From: Halobacillus amylolyticus
GTDB lineage: Bacteria; Bacillota; Bacilli; Bacillales; Halobacillaceae
Direction: 5' to 3'
Assembly: GCF_022921115.1 (NCBI RefSeq)
Contig: NZ_CP095075.1
Coordinates: 744,001 to 808,000, forward strand
DNA: 64,000 nt
Part shown: in pieces, positions 40,120 through 48,649 of the stretch
Position numbering within the stretch: the first letter of the stretch is position 1
Layout: every line of letters starts with the position of its first letter
The notes under the pieces: model-generated
Databases searched by the model: none
The model's input: the letters and a program-made list of their open reading frames with translations, nothing else
Told to the model about the DNA's origin: nothing
Position numbers and translations under genes: made by a program

Positions 40120-40141
40120 CACTTTTTGAACAACCCTAAAA
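40120..40141 (-). repeat. Solo end of the inverted-end repeat family
   Basis: On the minus strand the fliP end reads TTTTAGGGTTGTTCAAAAAG. This matches the element end TTTTAGAGGTTGTTCAAAAA apart from one missing base, and the TAG is the fliP stop codon. No partner end lies nearby, so it is a remnant or a chance match in a 32-bp spacer. Confidence 0.5.
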
Positions 40142-40801
40142 TCCTTCTAGTAACGATTTCGAAATTAAATACCAACCATCCACCAGGACAAACAGCAGAA
40201 TTTTAAATGGCAGCGAAATCATAACAGGTGGCAGCATCATCATCCCCATTGACATAAGCACACTGGCTACCGCCATATCAATAACTAAGAATGGAATAAA
40301 AATCATAAATCCCATTTGAAAAGCTGTTTTTAATTCACTTATGGCGAAAGCAGGAACAAGTGTTGTCAACGGAATGTCTCGGACTGTTTCAGGCCGTTCC
40401 ATACCTGAATAATTCATGAATAAGGCTAAATCCTTTTGCCTTGTGTGCTTGGCCATAAATTGTTTCATCGGGACACTAGCTTCTTCGTACGCTTCATCTA
40501 ATGTGATTTCTTCATTAAAAAGCGGTGTCAGTGCTTCCTCGTTTACCTCTTGAAAGGTGGGTGCCATAATAAAAAAAGTTAAAAATAGTGCAATTCCTAC
40601 GAGCACCTGATTTGGAGGCATCGATTGGGTTGCGAGTGAGGTTCGAACAAAGGACAGTACGATTAAAATCCTCGTAAAACTCGTCATTAAAATTAGAATC
40701 CCCGGTGCAAGCGATAAAACGGTCAAAAGTAGAAGGAGTTTTACTGATGTAGCAATATTTTCCGGATCAGATCCTGAGAAGATATTTATGAATTCATTCA
40801 T
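40136..40801 (-). CDS. fliP: Flagellar export gate protein FliP
   Basis: Main FliPQR gate subunit. 221 residues from ATG 40801 (AGGAGAGGATCCTA upstream), equal to B. subtilis. Conserved blocks are APGILILMTSFTRILIVLSF (in parts, about 34-53), FVRTSLATQSMPPNQVL, KHTRQKDLALFMNY and MGMMMLPPVMISLPFKILLF. Its stop TAG lies inside a solo repeat end. Confidence 0.96.
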   Translation of the reverse strand: MNEFINIFSGSDPENIATSVKLLLLLTVLSLAPGILILMTSFTRILIVLSFVRTSLATQSMPPNQVLVGIALFLTFFIMAPTFQEVNEEALTPLFNEEITLDEAYEEASVPMKQFMAKHTRQKDLALFMNYSGMERPETVRDIPLTTLVPAFAISELKTAFQMGFMIFIPFLVIDMAVASVLMSMGMMMLPPVMISLPFKILLFVLVDGWYLISKSLLEGF

Positions 40802-41456
40802 TAGGATCCTCTCCTTTCTTCTTGCCCGTAACACGCATGCGCTTTTCCTTCATCTCAGCCAGTTGTTGTTCAAACAAGGACTTAAAGGAAGAATCTGTTG
40901 TTTTTGACAATCCATGATGATCACTTTTCTTCCTATTTAATATCTGACTCAGGCCTTTGTTTACAAGATCATCGTTTTCCTGGTGTAAAAGACTCTCCTT
41001 TGTTTTGTCTTCCGTAATTTCTGTAATGACCTCAATACTGTCTCCCACACCTACCACAAATACTTGATCACCGATTCTGACAGCCTGAATCGATTTATTA
41101 GGAGCTAATGTGAGCCCTCCCAAGTTTTCCATCGTACGATTCTTATTGAACACCTTACTCCGTTTGTTAAAAAACTTAAGCAGACCATAAATTAATGCTA
41201 GAACAAACAGCAGGACAAATATAAGCTTAATGACATTCCATACAATTGATGGAGAAGGCCCATCGTTTGAAACCACAGGCCTTTCGCTATTTTGTTCATT
41301 CTGCTCTACAGGGGTAGACGTATCACACCCCTCAAGCTCTGGATCTTTTGCACATTCACTGACAGAAGGGCCTAAGGCTGATACTGAAGATCCTAATGAC
41401 AGCAAAAGAAAAGTAACTAGTAGTGTTGCTGATATCCATCTCATCACTAAAACCAT
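40794..41456 (-). CDS. fliZ: Flagellar biosynthetic protein FliZ (FliO family)
   Basis: FliO-like membrane protein that stabilises FliP. 220 residues: signal-like hydrophobic start (about 6-25), a short outside region with two Cys (CAKDPELEGC), one membrane segment (about 73-93, VIKLIFVLLFVLALIYGLLK) and a cytoplasmic FliO-type domain (MENLGGLTLAPNKSIQAVRIG). It overlaps fliP by 8 bp. Confidence 0.9.
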   Translation of the reverse strand: MVLVMRWISATLLVTFLLLSLGSSVSALGPSVSECAKDPELEGCDTSTPVEQNEQNSERPVVSNDGPSPSIVWNVIKLIFVLLFVLALIYGLLKFFNKRSKVFNKNRTMENLGGLTLAPNKSIQAVRIGDQVFVVGVGDSIEVITEITEDKTKESLLHQENDDLVNKGLSQILNRKKSDHHGLSKTTDSSFKSLFEQQLAEMKEKRMRVTGKKKGEDPNE

Positions 41457-41471
41457 TGAAATCCCTACTCT

Positions 41472-41834
41472 TTAATTAAGTGCTTTTTGTATCGCTTCAA
41501 TTACACGCTCTGCCTGGAAAGGTTTGACGATAAAGTCTTTCGCCCCCGCTTGAATGGCATCCACCACCATGGCTTGCTGGCCCATGGCTGAACACATGAT
41601 TACTTTTGCATTTGGATTATATTGCTTTATTTCTTTCAATGCTGTGATGCCATCCATCTCAGGCATCGTAATATCCATCGTCACGAGGTCCGGCTCATGT
41701 TCTTTATAAAGTTCAACCGCCCTTTGGCCATCTTCTGCCTCTGCGGCAATTTCAAAACCGTTTTTTGTCAAAATATCTTTCACCATCATTCTCATAAATG
41801 CTGCGTCATCCACAATTAAAATTCTCTCAGCCAT
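41472..41834 (-). CDS. cheY: Chemotaxis response regulator CheY
   Basis: Single-domain receiver that signals from CheA to the flagellar switch (FliM/FliY). 120 residues with D9/D10 (VDDAAF), phospho-acceptor Asp in DLVTMDITMPEMDG (about D54), T/S in MCSAMG and K in FIVKPF. It lies directly downstream of fliY, as in B. subtilis. Confidence 0.97.
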   Translation of the reverse strand: MAERILIVDDAAFMRMMVKDILTKNGFEIAAEAEDGQRAVELYKEHEPDLVTMDITMPEMDGITALKEIKQYNPNAKVIMCSAMGQQAMVVDAIQAGAKDFIVKPFQAERVIEAIQKALN

Positions 41835-41853
41835 TTCCCATTCTCCCCTGTTC

Positions 41854-43026
41854 TTATCTTAGTTTTTTCAATCGATCTTTTGGACTTAAGATGTCTGTTA
41901 CTCTGACACCAAAGTTCTCATCAATGACAACGACTTCTCCTTTAGCCATCAACTTATCATTCACATGGATATCAACAGGTTCCCCAGCTAGTCGATCTAG
42001 CTCGACAACCGATCCTGAAGAGAGTTCGAGAATTTCTTTAATTGTGCGCTTGGTTCTCCCTAACTCAACCGTTACTTTTAACGGAATATCCATCAACATA
42101 TCTAAGTTGCGTTGTTCCTCATTACTTAATTGCACCTGTTCTATATCTGAAAACTGAGCGGATTGGATGGTGGAATTGTTCATATTTTGTCCGCTTGCTC
42201 CTCCGACCAATTGTGGTTCAGCCTCCACTTTATCCACCTGCTCAGGCGTATGAGCCGCTTGCTTTGGCTGAGGTCGCGGCGTCTCGACAGGCTGTTCCGC
42301 GCTATTTTTTTTCGAGGATTCATCTATTTCTTCTTCAGGCGGGTTCAAAAGCTCATCCACTAGCTCCCGGGCAAATGTAACCGGCAGCAGTTGCATGATA
42401 TCCGAGTCGATTAATTCACCGACCTTAAGATTGAACGACACCTTCATAAGTACTTCATCTTCAGGAATTTGATCTGTTCCTTGGTCTTCCTCCAAGTTCA
42501 ACACATTAATCGTCGGCGGTGAGATGTCTACTTTTTTATTAAAGACTGTTGACATACTTGTCGCAGCTGAGCCCATCATTTGATTCATGGCTTCCTGGAC
42601 AGCACTTAAGTGGATCTCATTTAGTTCATCAGCCGGTGAGGTTCCATCACCGCCAAGCATCAGGTCTGCAATTACCGCTGCGTCCGGTTCTTTTATAACT
42701 AAAAGATTTTCCCCTGAAAAGCCATCGGTATATGTAACGTTAATCGCAACGTGCGGTTTTGGAAATTCATCGGATATGGATGACCTCTTGACAGCAGAAA
42801 TCGAAGGAGTGGTGATATCGACCTTTTGATTGAGTAAAGACGATAACGCTGTCGCAGAGCTTCCGAATGATATATTGCCAATCTCACCTAATGCGTCACC
42901 TTCTAAGCTAGATAGATAATCTTCCACCTTGTTCGAATCGTCTTCTCGTTTACTCGCACCTTGCTCATCATCACTCCCATTCAAAAGTGCATCTATTTCA
43001 TCTTGTGATAACATCCCATCATTCAT
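41854..43026 (-). CDS. fliY: Flagellar switch phosphatase FliY
   Basis: Switch subunit and CheY-P phosphatase located in the C-ring; replaces FliN in Bacillus. 390 residues from ATG 43026: N-terminal CheY-P-binding peptide MLSQDEIDALLNG, a CheC-like core with two active helices (EIGNISFGSSATALSSLL and SAVQEAMNQMMGSAATSMS), an acidic/polar linker (about 225-290), and a C-terminal SpoA (FliN-like) domain (PLKVTVELGRTKRTIKEIL). As read, it has no stop codon separating it from fliM. Confidence 0.9.
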   Translation of the reverse strand: MNDGMLSQDEIDALLNGSDDEQGASKREDDSNKVEDYLSSLEGDALGEIGNISFGSSATALSSLLNQKVDITTPSISAVKRSSISDEFPKPHVAINVTYTDGFSGENLLVIKEPDAAVIADLMLGGDGTSPADELNEIHLSAVQEAMNQMMGSAATSMSTVFNKKVDISPPTINVLNLEEDQGTDQIPEDEVLMKVSFNLKVGELIDSDIMQLLPVTFARELVDELLNPPEEEIDESSKKNSAEQPVETPRPQPKQAAHTPEQVDKVEAEPQLVGGASGQNMNNSTIQSAQFSDIEQVQLSNEEQRNLDMLMDIPLKVTVELGRTKRTIKEILELSSGSVVELDRLAGEPVDIHVNDKLMAKGEVVVIDENFGVRVTDILSPKDRLKKLR

Positions 43027-44019
43027 TGTAGTCAGCGCCCCTCGGTACTCTTCTAACACTTGTACGGCTAGCTTATTTTTTCTCTTACCTGGTTGAATAT
43101 AAAACTTTTCCTGCTCATCAATTTTAAGTTTCATAGGCTCATCAACGAGCTGGTCTAATCGAATAACATCGTTTGTGTTTAACTTAAGAAACTCTTCAAT
43201 CGACATATCTGACTCACCCAAAATCGCACGTACATCAACCTGTGCTGTACGCACCGTTTTTGACAATGCCGCATATTCCTCAGGTTTGCTTTCTTTTGTC
43301 TGCTGATTCTGCATCCAATAATGAACGGACAGCTTAGGTATGATTGGTTCTAAGACAACGTGCGGAATACATATGTTAATCATTCCGCTTGCCTCTCCAA
43401 TTGAAGTATTTAAGGAGACGACCACAACTGTTTCATTTGGTGAAACCATCTGCAGAAACTGTGGATTAACTTCAAGTTCCTCAAGCAATGGTTCAATTTC
43501 AACGATCGACCCCCAAGCTTCCTGATAGTTTTCCAGAGAGTTCTCAAAAAGCTGTGACATGATCGTCGTCTCAATTTCCGTCAAATTATCCACTTTATTC
43601 ACGCTTGATCCTCTTCCACCTAGCACGCGATCAAGCATGGCATAGGCAATATTCGGATTTGTCTCAAGCAATATCCGGCCGTCAAGCGGCGGGACACTGA
43701 AGATATTTAAGATCGTCATCGCAGGGATTGAGCGGATAAACTCTTCATACGGCAATTGATCTACAGATGCTACGCTGATATTTACATAAGTTCTTAACTG
43801 TGCAGAAAAATAGGTAGTTAATAACCTGGCGAAGTTTTCATGAATACGGGAAAGACTTCGAATTTGATCTTTAGAAAAACGGAGGGCCCGTTTAAAATCA
43901 TAAACGCGTACTTTTCCCTTACTCTCTTCAACCTTTAAATCCTCAGCATCCATTTCACCTGTTGATAATGCTGATAGCAAGGAGTCTATCTCACTTTGCG
44001 AAAGAACCTCATCTGCCAA
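41854..44019 (-). CDS. fliM: FliM-FliY flagellar switch proteins joined in one frame
   Basis: FliM part (43027-44019, about 331 residues): CheY-P-binding N-terminus LSQSEIDSLLSA, middle CheC-like domain, C-terminal SpoA domain. FliY part (41854-43026) follows in frame with no stop. TTG at 44019 is preceded by GGAGGTGA. Each half has the usual length of the separate proteins, and a ribosome-site-like CGAGGGG precedes the internal ATG at 43026. The joint occurs at a run of four G (plus strand C at 43038-43041); one extra G would end FliM at a TGA overlapping the fliY start, and one fewer would also create a stop. A true fusion or an indel error are both possible. Confidence 0.85.
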   Translation of the reverse strand: MADEVLSQSEIDSLLSALSTGEMDAEDLKVEESKGKVRVYDFKRALRFSKDQIRSLSRIHENFARLLTTYFSAQLRTYVNISVASVDQLPYEEFIRSIPAMTILNIFSVPPLDGRILLETNPNIAYAMLDRVLGGRGSSVNKVDNLTEIETTIMSQLFENSLENYQEAWGSIVEIEPLLEELEVNPQFLQMVSPNETVVVVSLNTSIGEASGMINICIPHVVLEPIIPKLSVHYWMQNQQTKESKPEEYAALSKTVRTAQVDVRAILGESDMSIEEFLKLNTNDVIRLDQLVDEPMKLKIDEQEKFYIQPGKRKNKLAVQVLEEYRGALTTMNDGMLSQDEIDALLNGSDDEQGASKREDDSNKVEDYLSSLEGDALGEIGNISFGSSATALSSLLNQKVDITTPSISAVKRSSISDEFPKPHVAINVTYTDGFSGENLLVIKEPDAAVIADLMLGGDGTSPADELNEIHLSAVQEAMNQMMGSAATSMSTVFNKKVDISPPTINVLNLEEDQGTDQIPEDEVLMKVSFNLKVGELIDSDIMQLLPVTFARELVDELLNPPEEEIDESSKKNSAEQPVETPRPQPKQAAHTPEQVDKVEAEPQLVGGASGQNMNNSTIQSAQFSDIEQVQLSNEEQRNLDMLMDIPLKVTVELGRTKRTIKEILELSSGSVVELDRLAGEPVDIHVNDKLMAKGEVVVIDENFGVRVTDILSPKDRLKKLR

Positions 44020-44052
44020 AAACGTCACCTCCATCTAAAAGTTGTTACTTCG

Positions 44053-44472
44053 TTACTGCAAGACTTTGTCAACGGTGTACACTTCCGTTATTTTCCCTTC
44101 GTTCATTAATTCATTAAGTTTAAGCTTTATGATTTCCTCTAATTCACCTAGCCCTCCCTGAAAGGCTTCGCCTTCCATAGTGGCTAGTTCTTTGATTAGA
44201 ATGTTCTTCATTTGAAAGTCACGCTTCTCTAATTCTTCAAGAGCACCTTTACTGTCTGTTACAATTCTAAAACTGATACGGACAAAATGACCGTCCACTA
44301 AATCTGTTGTTATTTCTTCTGTTAGAAGTGAGGCCTCCCGGATCTCATCAATCGGACGTTCTCCATTAGCTTCACTACTATCCAAATTTAAAACAAAAAT
44401 GAGAGCAGCTACGCCAACTATAGTTATCGTCCCCATGATAATCATTACGGTCTTAAACAAACTACTTTTCAC
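44053..44472 (-). CDS. fliL: Flagellar basal body-associated protein FliL
   Basis: Single-pass protein near the stator/basal body. About 139 residues from GTG 44472: short cytoplasmic start, one membrane helix (about 5-27, VMIIMGTITIVGVAALIFVL) and an outside domain typical of FliL (LVDGHFVRISFRIVTDS). It overlaps the end of swrD by 11 bp; an upstream frame to 44517 lies inside swrD and is rejected. Confidence 0.92.
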   Translation of the reverse strand: MKSSLFKTVMIIMGTITIVGVAALIFVLNLDSSEANGERPIDEIREASLLTEEITTDLVDGHFVRISFRIVTDSKGALEELEKRDFQMKNILIKELATMEGEAFQGGLGELEEIIKLKLNELMNEGKITEVYTVDKVLQ

Positions 44473-44683
44473 TTCCGTCACCCGCCTTATCAGCGACCCG
44501 AAGCAATCCAATTTCACGATAAAACTGTTTCATCCTTTTGATGACGACTTCTTCCTCTTCCTTAACTACGAAGTTCCGGCCCTGGGTCGTTGTAATCGTA
44601 GTGTCAGGGTTAGCCTTAAGCCTTTCTATGTAAAGAGGATTAAACCAAAATGTCTCGCCATTGAGTCTCGTTAATGAAATCAT
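44462..44683 (-). CDS. swrD: Swarming motility protein SwrD (FlbD family)
   Basis: Small protein that increases flagellar motor power in B. subtilis. 73 residues with the family pattern MISLTRLNGETFWFNPLYIE (1-20) and TTTQGRNFVVKE (36-47). It lies between flgE and fliL, the conserved position. Confidence 0.92.
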   Translation of the reverse strand: MISLTRLNGETFWFNPLYIERLKANPDTTITTTQGRNFVVKEEEEVVIKRMKQFYREIGLLRVADKAGDGSEK

Positions 44684-44731
44684 ATGAATGAGTGAGGACT
44701 CCTTTTTGTAAAGAGCCCTCCTCCCCCTTTA

Positions 44732-45694
44732 CTAACGTTTTAGATTGACTAGCTCTTGTAAGATTTCATCAGATGTTGTGATGATTCTTGTATTGGCTTG
44801 AAACCCGCGCTGGGCTGTAATCATTTCAGTAAAAGCCTCAGCCAAATCAACGTTAGACATCTCAAGTGCGCCTGAAACCATTTGTCCAGTACCGTCTTGA
44901 CCTGCTAACGAAAGGTCTTCTATAGTGTTTAGCCCAGCACCATCATTAGCACTGATGAACCCAGAGTTATCAGTTATCTGGAATGTACTTCCACCTATCT
45001 TTTGCAAACCGCTGGGGTTCGAAAATTTAGCAAGTCTAATTTGACCTGCAATCGCTGGTTCACCTTCAGCTGTAACATAATTAACTACACCGTTTGATTG
45101 GATGCTGAAACTTTGGGCATCCTCGGGGATTGTAATGATGCCTGAAGAAGGAACCTCAACAGTATCAGGGTTACCATCGTCATCCCATTCTCTAGCAACA
45201 CCATTATCATAGGGTTGTCCAACTAAATAACGACCATCTGGACTAACTATTGCTCCATCATCATCCAAATAGAAGTTCCCTGCTCTCGTAAAGCTCAAGG
45301 TAGGGTTCTGGCTGAGTAGATCCTCCCCCTCATCAGAGTTAATGCCCTCACCAGCACCTTCTGCCAGCACAAACATGCCGTCTCCTTCAAGCGCTAAATC
45401 GAGTGGCCTGTTCGTTGTTTGACGATTCCCTTGTGTGTGAATGGTATCAATCGAACCAATTTGCGATCCTAATCCTACTTGAGAAGGGTTAACGCCTCCA
45501 CGCATATTTCCGCCGTTTGCTCCGGCAATCGGACCTTGAGCACCTGACACTGTCTGGCTCATCATATCCTGAAACGTCACGCGTCCCTTCTTAAATCCGT
45601 ACGTATTCACATTTGCAATGTTGTTCCCAATTGTGTCGAGCTTTGTCTGAAAACCTTTCATACCAGAAATTCCTGCGTACATTGAACGTAGCAT
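44732..45694 (-). CDS. flgE: Flagellar hook protein FlgE
   Basis: Hook subunit exported by the flagellar apparatus. 320 residues, with N-terminal rod motif NNIANVNTYGFKKGR (28-42) and C-terminal NVDLAEAFTEMITAQRGFQAN (about 283-303). It is longer than the B. subtilis protein (about 264, from memory); the extra length sits in an acidic central region (about 115-180) with several Asp/Glu stretches, compatible with a surface domain adapted to salt. Confidence 0.95.
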   Translation of the reverse strand: MLRSMYAGISGMKGFQTKLDTIGNNIANVNTYGFKKGRVTFQDMMSQTVSGAQGPIAGANGGNMRGGVNPSQVGLGSQIGSIDTIHTQGNRQTTNRPLDLALEGDGMFVLAEGAGEGINSDEGEDLLSQNPTLSFTRAGNFYLDDDGAIVSPDGRYLVGQPYDNGVAREWDDDGNPDTVEVPSSGIITIPEDAQSFSIQSNGVVNYVTAEGEPAIAGQIRLAKFSNPSGLQKIGGSTFQITDNSGFISANDGAGLNTIEDLSLAGQDGTGQMVSGALEMSNVDLAEAFTEMITAQRGFQANTRIITTSDEILQELVNLKR

Positions 45695-45779
45695 TGTGCT
45701 ATCATTCCTTCCCTTTAAATGTGTGTGCTTACCTCAGTCGGTTGGTAAACATATAAGGCTTCCCATATTCGGGGCCAGC

Positions 45780-46142
45780 CTACTGGTCAATAATGATCGT
45801 TCCGTTAATATTTGTAAAAATATGTGAACTCGTATCTTCGCGCCCCATCGCTGTTACAACTGTATTATTTTTGGTACTGACAACAAGGGCTGCATCGTTC
45901 ATGACAACTAGTGAATCCGTAACACCTTTTGATTTGGCCTCAGCCATTTTATCGGAAATGACCTGCCACTTGCTTTCGTCTATAGAAATATTGCGCTCCT
46001 CGAGACGTTGTTTGGCGTGTTTGCTTACATGCAGACCTCTCGTTTCATTTAAAACATCTCGAAATGACTGGGATGACTGCTGAACCTTTTTTGTCTTCGG
46101 AAAAGGTAATGGCTGATGCATCTGATGAATTCGAGGTTCCAT
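45780..46142 (-). CDS. Flagellar operon protein of the TIGR02530 type
   Basis: 120-residue protein found between flgD and flgE in flagellar operons of many Firmicutes. The conserved part is KHAKQRLEERNISIDESKW (about 40-58) and LVVMNDAALVVSTKNNTVVTA (in parts, 78-98), ending INGTIIIDQ. The function is not established; the position suggests a role in hook assembly. No membrane segment or signal peptide. Confidence 0.85.
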   Translation of the reverse strand: MEPRIHQMHQPLPFPKTKKVQQSSQSFRDVLNETRGLHVSKHAKQRLEERNISIDESKWQVISDKMAEAKSKGVTDSLVVMNDAALVVSTKNNTVVTAMGREDTSSHIFTNINGTIIIDQ

Positions 46143-46157
46143 AACTACCCCTGCTTT

Positions 46158-46604
46158 CTATTCCTCTGTTGTTGTTTCACTCACTTTGGTGATGTCATAA
46201 ACATAAACAGATTGCCCGTTTTGAAGTTCAAGCTTTGTCTCGCCACCTTTTTGACTAACAGCCTTGACCACTCCTGTTGTTTCTGGCGCGGCTCCTGTTT
46301 CATCATCATGCGCTGGGAATGTCACTTCTTTTCCAATCAAGCCGCTGTACTTAACAACAGGGGTCACGCTTTGCGAAGTCATGAAGCCCTGCATGGCCTG
46401 AGACAAGTTTGTCATTTGCTCTAAACTTGAGAACTGTGTCATTTGTGCAATGAATTCTTTATCCTTCATGGGTTCTAGCGGACTTTGATTTTGGATTTGT
46501 GCCATGAGAATTTTCAGAAAAGCGTCCTTCCCAAGTGTATTACTTTCCGTTCCGCCCGCTTGCTGTTGATTTTGTAAATAAAAGGACGAATCTATTCTTG
46601 TCAT
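46158..46604 (-). CDS. flgD: Flagellar hook-capping protein FlgD
   Basis: Hook cap scaffold needed for FlgE polymerisation. About 148 residues from ATG 46604 (GTAGGTGA upstream). The FlgD N-terminal signature LGKDAFLKILMAQIQNQSPL (about 24-43) and EFIAQMTQFSSLEQMTNL are present. The C-terminal domain is short, as in B. subtilis YlxG-type FlgD. Confidence 0.94.
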   Translation of the reverse strand: MTRIDSSFYLQNQQQAGGTESNTLGKDAFLKILMAQIQNQSPLEPMKDKEFIAQMTQFSSLEQMTNLSQAMQGFMTSQSVTPVVKYSGLIGKEVTFPAHDDETGAAPETTGVVKAVSQKGGETKLELQNGQSVYVYDITKVSETTTEE

Positions 46605-46613
46605 TTCAATCAC

Positions 46614-48002
46614 CTACACCTTTTCATTCATTAATAGCTCATGAAAGGATACTTCCTCTTCACTATGATCATCCTGTTGCTCCTGTGACTGATCGGATTG
46701 ACTTTCCCGCCCATTAAACTCACCGGACTGTTTATCATCTTGTGTAAAAAATTGTCCAGTCGCTGTTTGCTCATACTTTTCTATAACAACCTGCTGTGGT
46801 GAAAACATATGCCTCAGCTGCTGCATATTGCCCTCGAGCATTTCCTTCGCTGCTTGAGTGCTGACAAGAATTTTCACGGCCATATCCCCATTCATTTGAA
46901 CCAGCTTTACTGTCATATCACCTAAATGCTGAGGTCTTAGACGAATGTTCATCTCCATGTTCCCTGCTTTGTTTGTAAACAAGCGATTTGATTTAATAAG
47001 CTGTTCCAATTGATCGATAAGCTGCTGATGCATCCCCGCGTTTGATTGACTTTGATTAACATGGATCACATACTGTTCAACTTTAGATATCATTTGCGTA
47101 AAACCTTGCCCTAGTGAGGGTTCAGCAGTACGTTGTTTGTTTAAGAACTGACCTACCCACTTAGCTACATCCTTACTCGTTACTGTCGAATGTTGCTGGT
47201 ATGCGACTGGCAAAGATTGTTTCAATTTATAGTTGTTTAATAGATTTGCCATAAGCTGTTGAGGTGGTTCTTGACCGCTCAGCTGGGTTAGCTTATTTAA
47301 CTGGCTTGAACCTGTCTCAAGTTTCGACATTTGCTGGATGATTTGCTTTACCTTCAGCATAAGCGTTTGGTCGAGCTGCTCAAGCTTGATTGGCTGGTTA
47401 GTAGGAAGCTGCCCTGTTACCTTTTTAGCTAATTTCTCAAATCGGAACCAGAGCTCATCCACTTGCTTCGCTTGACCTGTGTCGGTTAAAAGGTTTCCTT
47501 TCATACCAGCTGGATGGACTGCCTCCACTACGGGTATAGCTACAGTGTTTAATAGGCCGGCCGTTTGATTTTCAAAAGAGGAGATTTCTTCAAGAACATC
47601 TTTCAATACATCGATTAGTTTCTCTTTACCTTCCCCTGAAATTTCAGCAACTTCCTGTGGCACGGCATGGATTAACTTGCTTAATTCTTGCGGCAAATCT
47701 CGCTCAGTAGGAATCATGCGTAACACTTCGAGTTCTTGAACGACCTTGTTTACGTCAATAGGCATAGCCCCATCCATCCTTGGTGGACTTGACAGCCCCA
47801 TTTGATTCAATAGCTTCTCCATCTTAGCAACCAGCTGTTTCAACTCATTCGTCATGTTCTCAGTTGGCTGATTAGTCATACCTGTAAGCAGTACATTAAA
47901 TGCCTGCATGGGAGCCGTGTTAATAGATGTTAAATTTGCAAGCCCCCTCATTTGCTGAGCTAGTGGTTTAGGTAAGGTAGAAAAAGGTGTCATACTATTC
48001 AC
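46614..48002 (-). CDS. fliK: Flagellar hook-length control protein FliK
   Basis: Measures hook length and triggers FlhB substrate switching. 462 residues: a long Gln/Leu-rich variable ruler region, and a conserved C-terminal Flg_hook domain (MNIRLRPQHLGDMTVKLVQM, in parts, about 355-375, then QLRHMFSPQQVVIEKYE), ending in a Gln/Asp/Glu-rich tail. GTG start with AAGGAGGTGAG upstream. Confidence 0.92.
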   Translation of the reverse strand: MNSMTPFSTLPKPLAQQMRGLANLTSINTAPMQAFNVLLTGMTNQPTENMTNELKQLVAKMEKLLNQMGLSSPPRMDGAMPIDVNKVVQELEVLRMIPTERDLPQELSKLIHAVPQEVAEISGEGKEKLIDVLKDVLEEISSFENQTAGLLNTVAIPVVEAVHPAGMKGNLLTDTGQAKQVDELWFRFEKLAKKVTGQLPTNQPIKLEQLDQTLMLKVKQIIQQMSKLETGSSQLNKLTQLSGQEPPQQLMANLLNNYKLKQSLPVAYQQHSTVTSKDVAKWVGQFLNKQRTAEPSLGQGFTQMISKVEQYVIHVNQSQSNAGMHQQLIDQLEQLIKSNRLFTNKAGNMEMNIRLRPQHLGDMTVKLVQMNGDMAVKILVSTQAAKEMLEGNMQQLRHMFSPQQVVIEKYEQTATGQFFTQDDKQSGEFNGRESQSDQSQEQQDDHSEEEVSFHELLMNEKV

Positions 48003-48033
48003 GTTTTCTCACCTCCTTTCAAGTTACGGGCAA

Positions 48034-48645
48034 TCAGTTGTTTGCCGAAGAATTGGCGATTGAACTTGCTATCTCAGCAGCCAATTCAGGCATCATCGCA
48101 CCTAGTATGGCTCCTCGTTCACTGCTCGCTACCTCACTAAGTACTTGTACAGCTAAATCCCGCTTCATATTTTCAATGATCGGTGCCGCTTCCTCTTCGT
48201 CCATTTCCTCAAAAGATACCGCCATTTCCTTAACCATATTGGTCTCAGAAGACAATTCCTCTTCTGGTTGTTCAGACGAAACATTTAATTCTGCGTCAAG
48301 ATCTGCCTCAAGTTGTTCAATCTGTTGGTTCAACTCTTCGATGGTCATTTGTTTGTCATTTACTTGCTGTTGTAGCTGATCGATTTCTGTATTATGCTCC
48401 GCAATCACAGCTTCAAGCTGTGCCGTTTGCCTTGTGCTCTGTTTTTCTTCTGAAGTTGACACGAGACTTGATAGGCCTGGGATTTGGTTAGCATAATCTT
48501 CTGCCTTATCAAATACATTGACACCCATAATCGTTAACACAACAAGGGTTAACGTAAGGGCGAATAAAGCAGGTACAACGACCACCAGGAAAAACCATTG
48601 CAGCTTACTGCCCTTCACCTGTTCACGGTTCACTTTCTTTGCCAT
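48034..48645 (-). CDS. ylxF: MgtE-N-like flagellar protein YlxF
   Basis: 203-residue protein encoded between fliJ and fliK. One N-terminal membrane helix (about 15-40), a coiled coil (about 65-118, QTAQLEAVIAEHNTEIDQLQ onwards) and a C-terminal MgtE intracellular-domain-like helix set (FEEMDEEEAAPIIENMKRD). Proposed in related species to be a FliJ/FliK-linked export or motility helper; the exact role is unclear. Confidence 0.85.
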   Translation of the reverse strand: MAKKVNREQVKGSKLQWFFLVVVVPALFALTLTLVVLTIMGVNVFDKAEDYANQIPGLSSLVSTSEEKQSTRQTAQLEAVIAEHNTEIDQLQQQVNDKQMTIEELNQQIEQLEADLDAELNVSSEQPEEELSSETNMVKEMAVSFEEMDEEEAAPIIENMKRDLAVQVLSEVASSERGAILGAMMPELAAEIASSIANSSANN

Positions 48646-48649
48646 GTCA

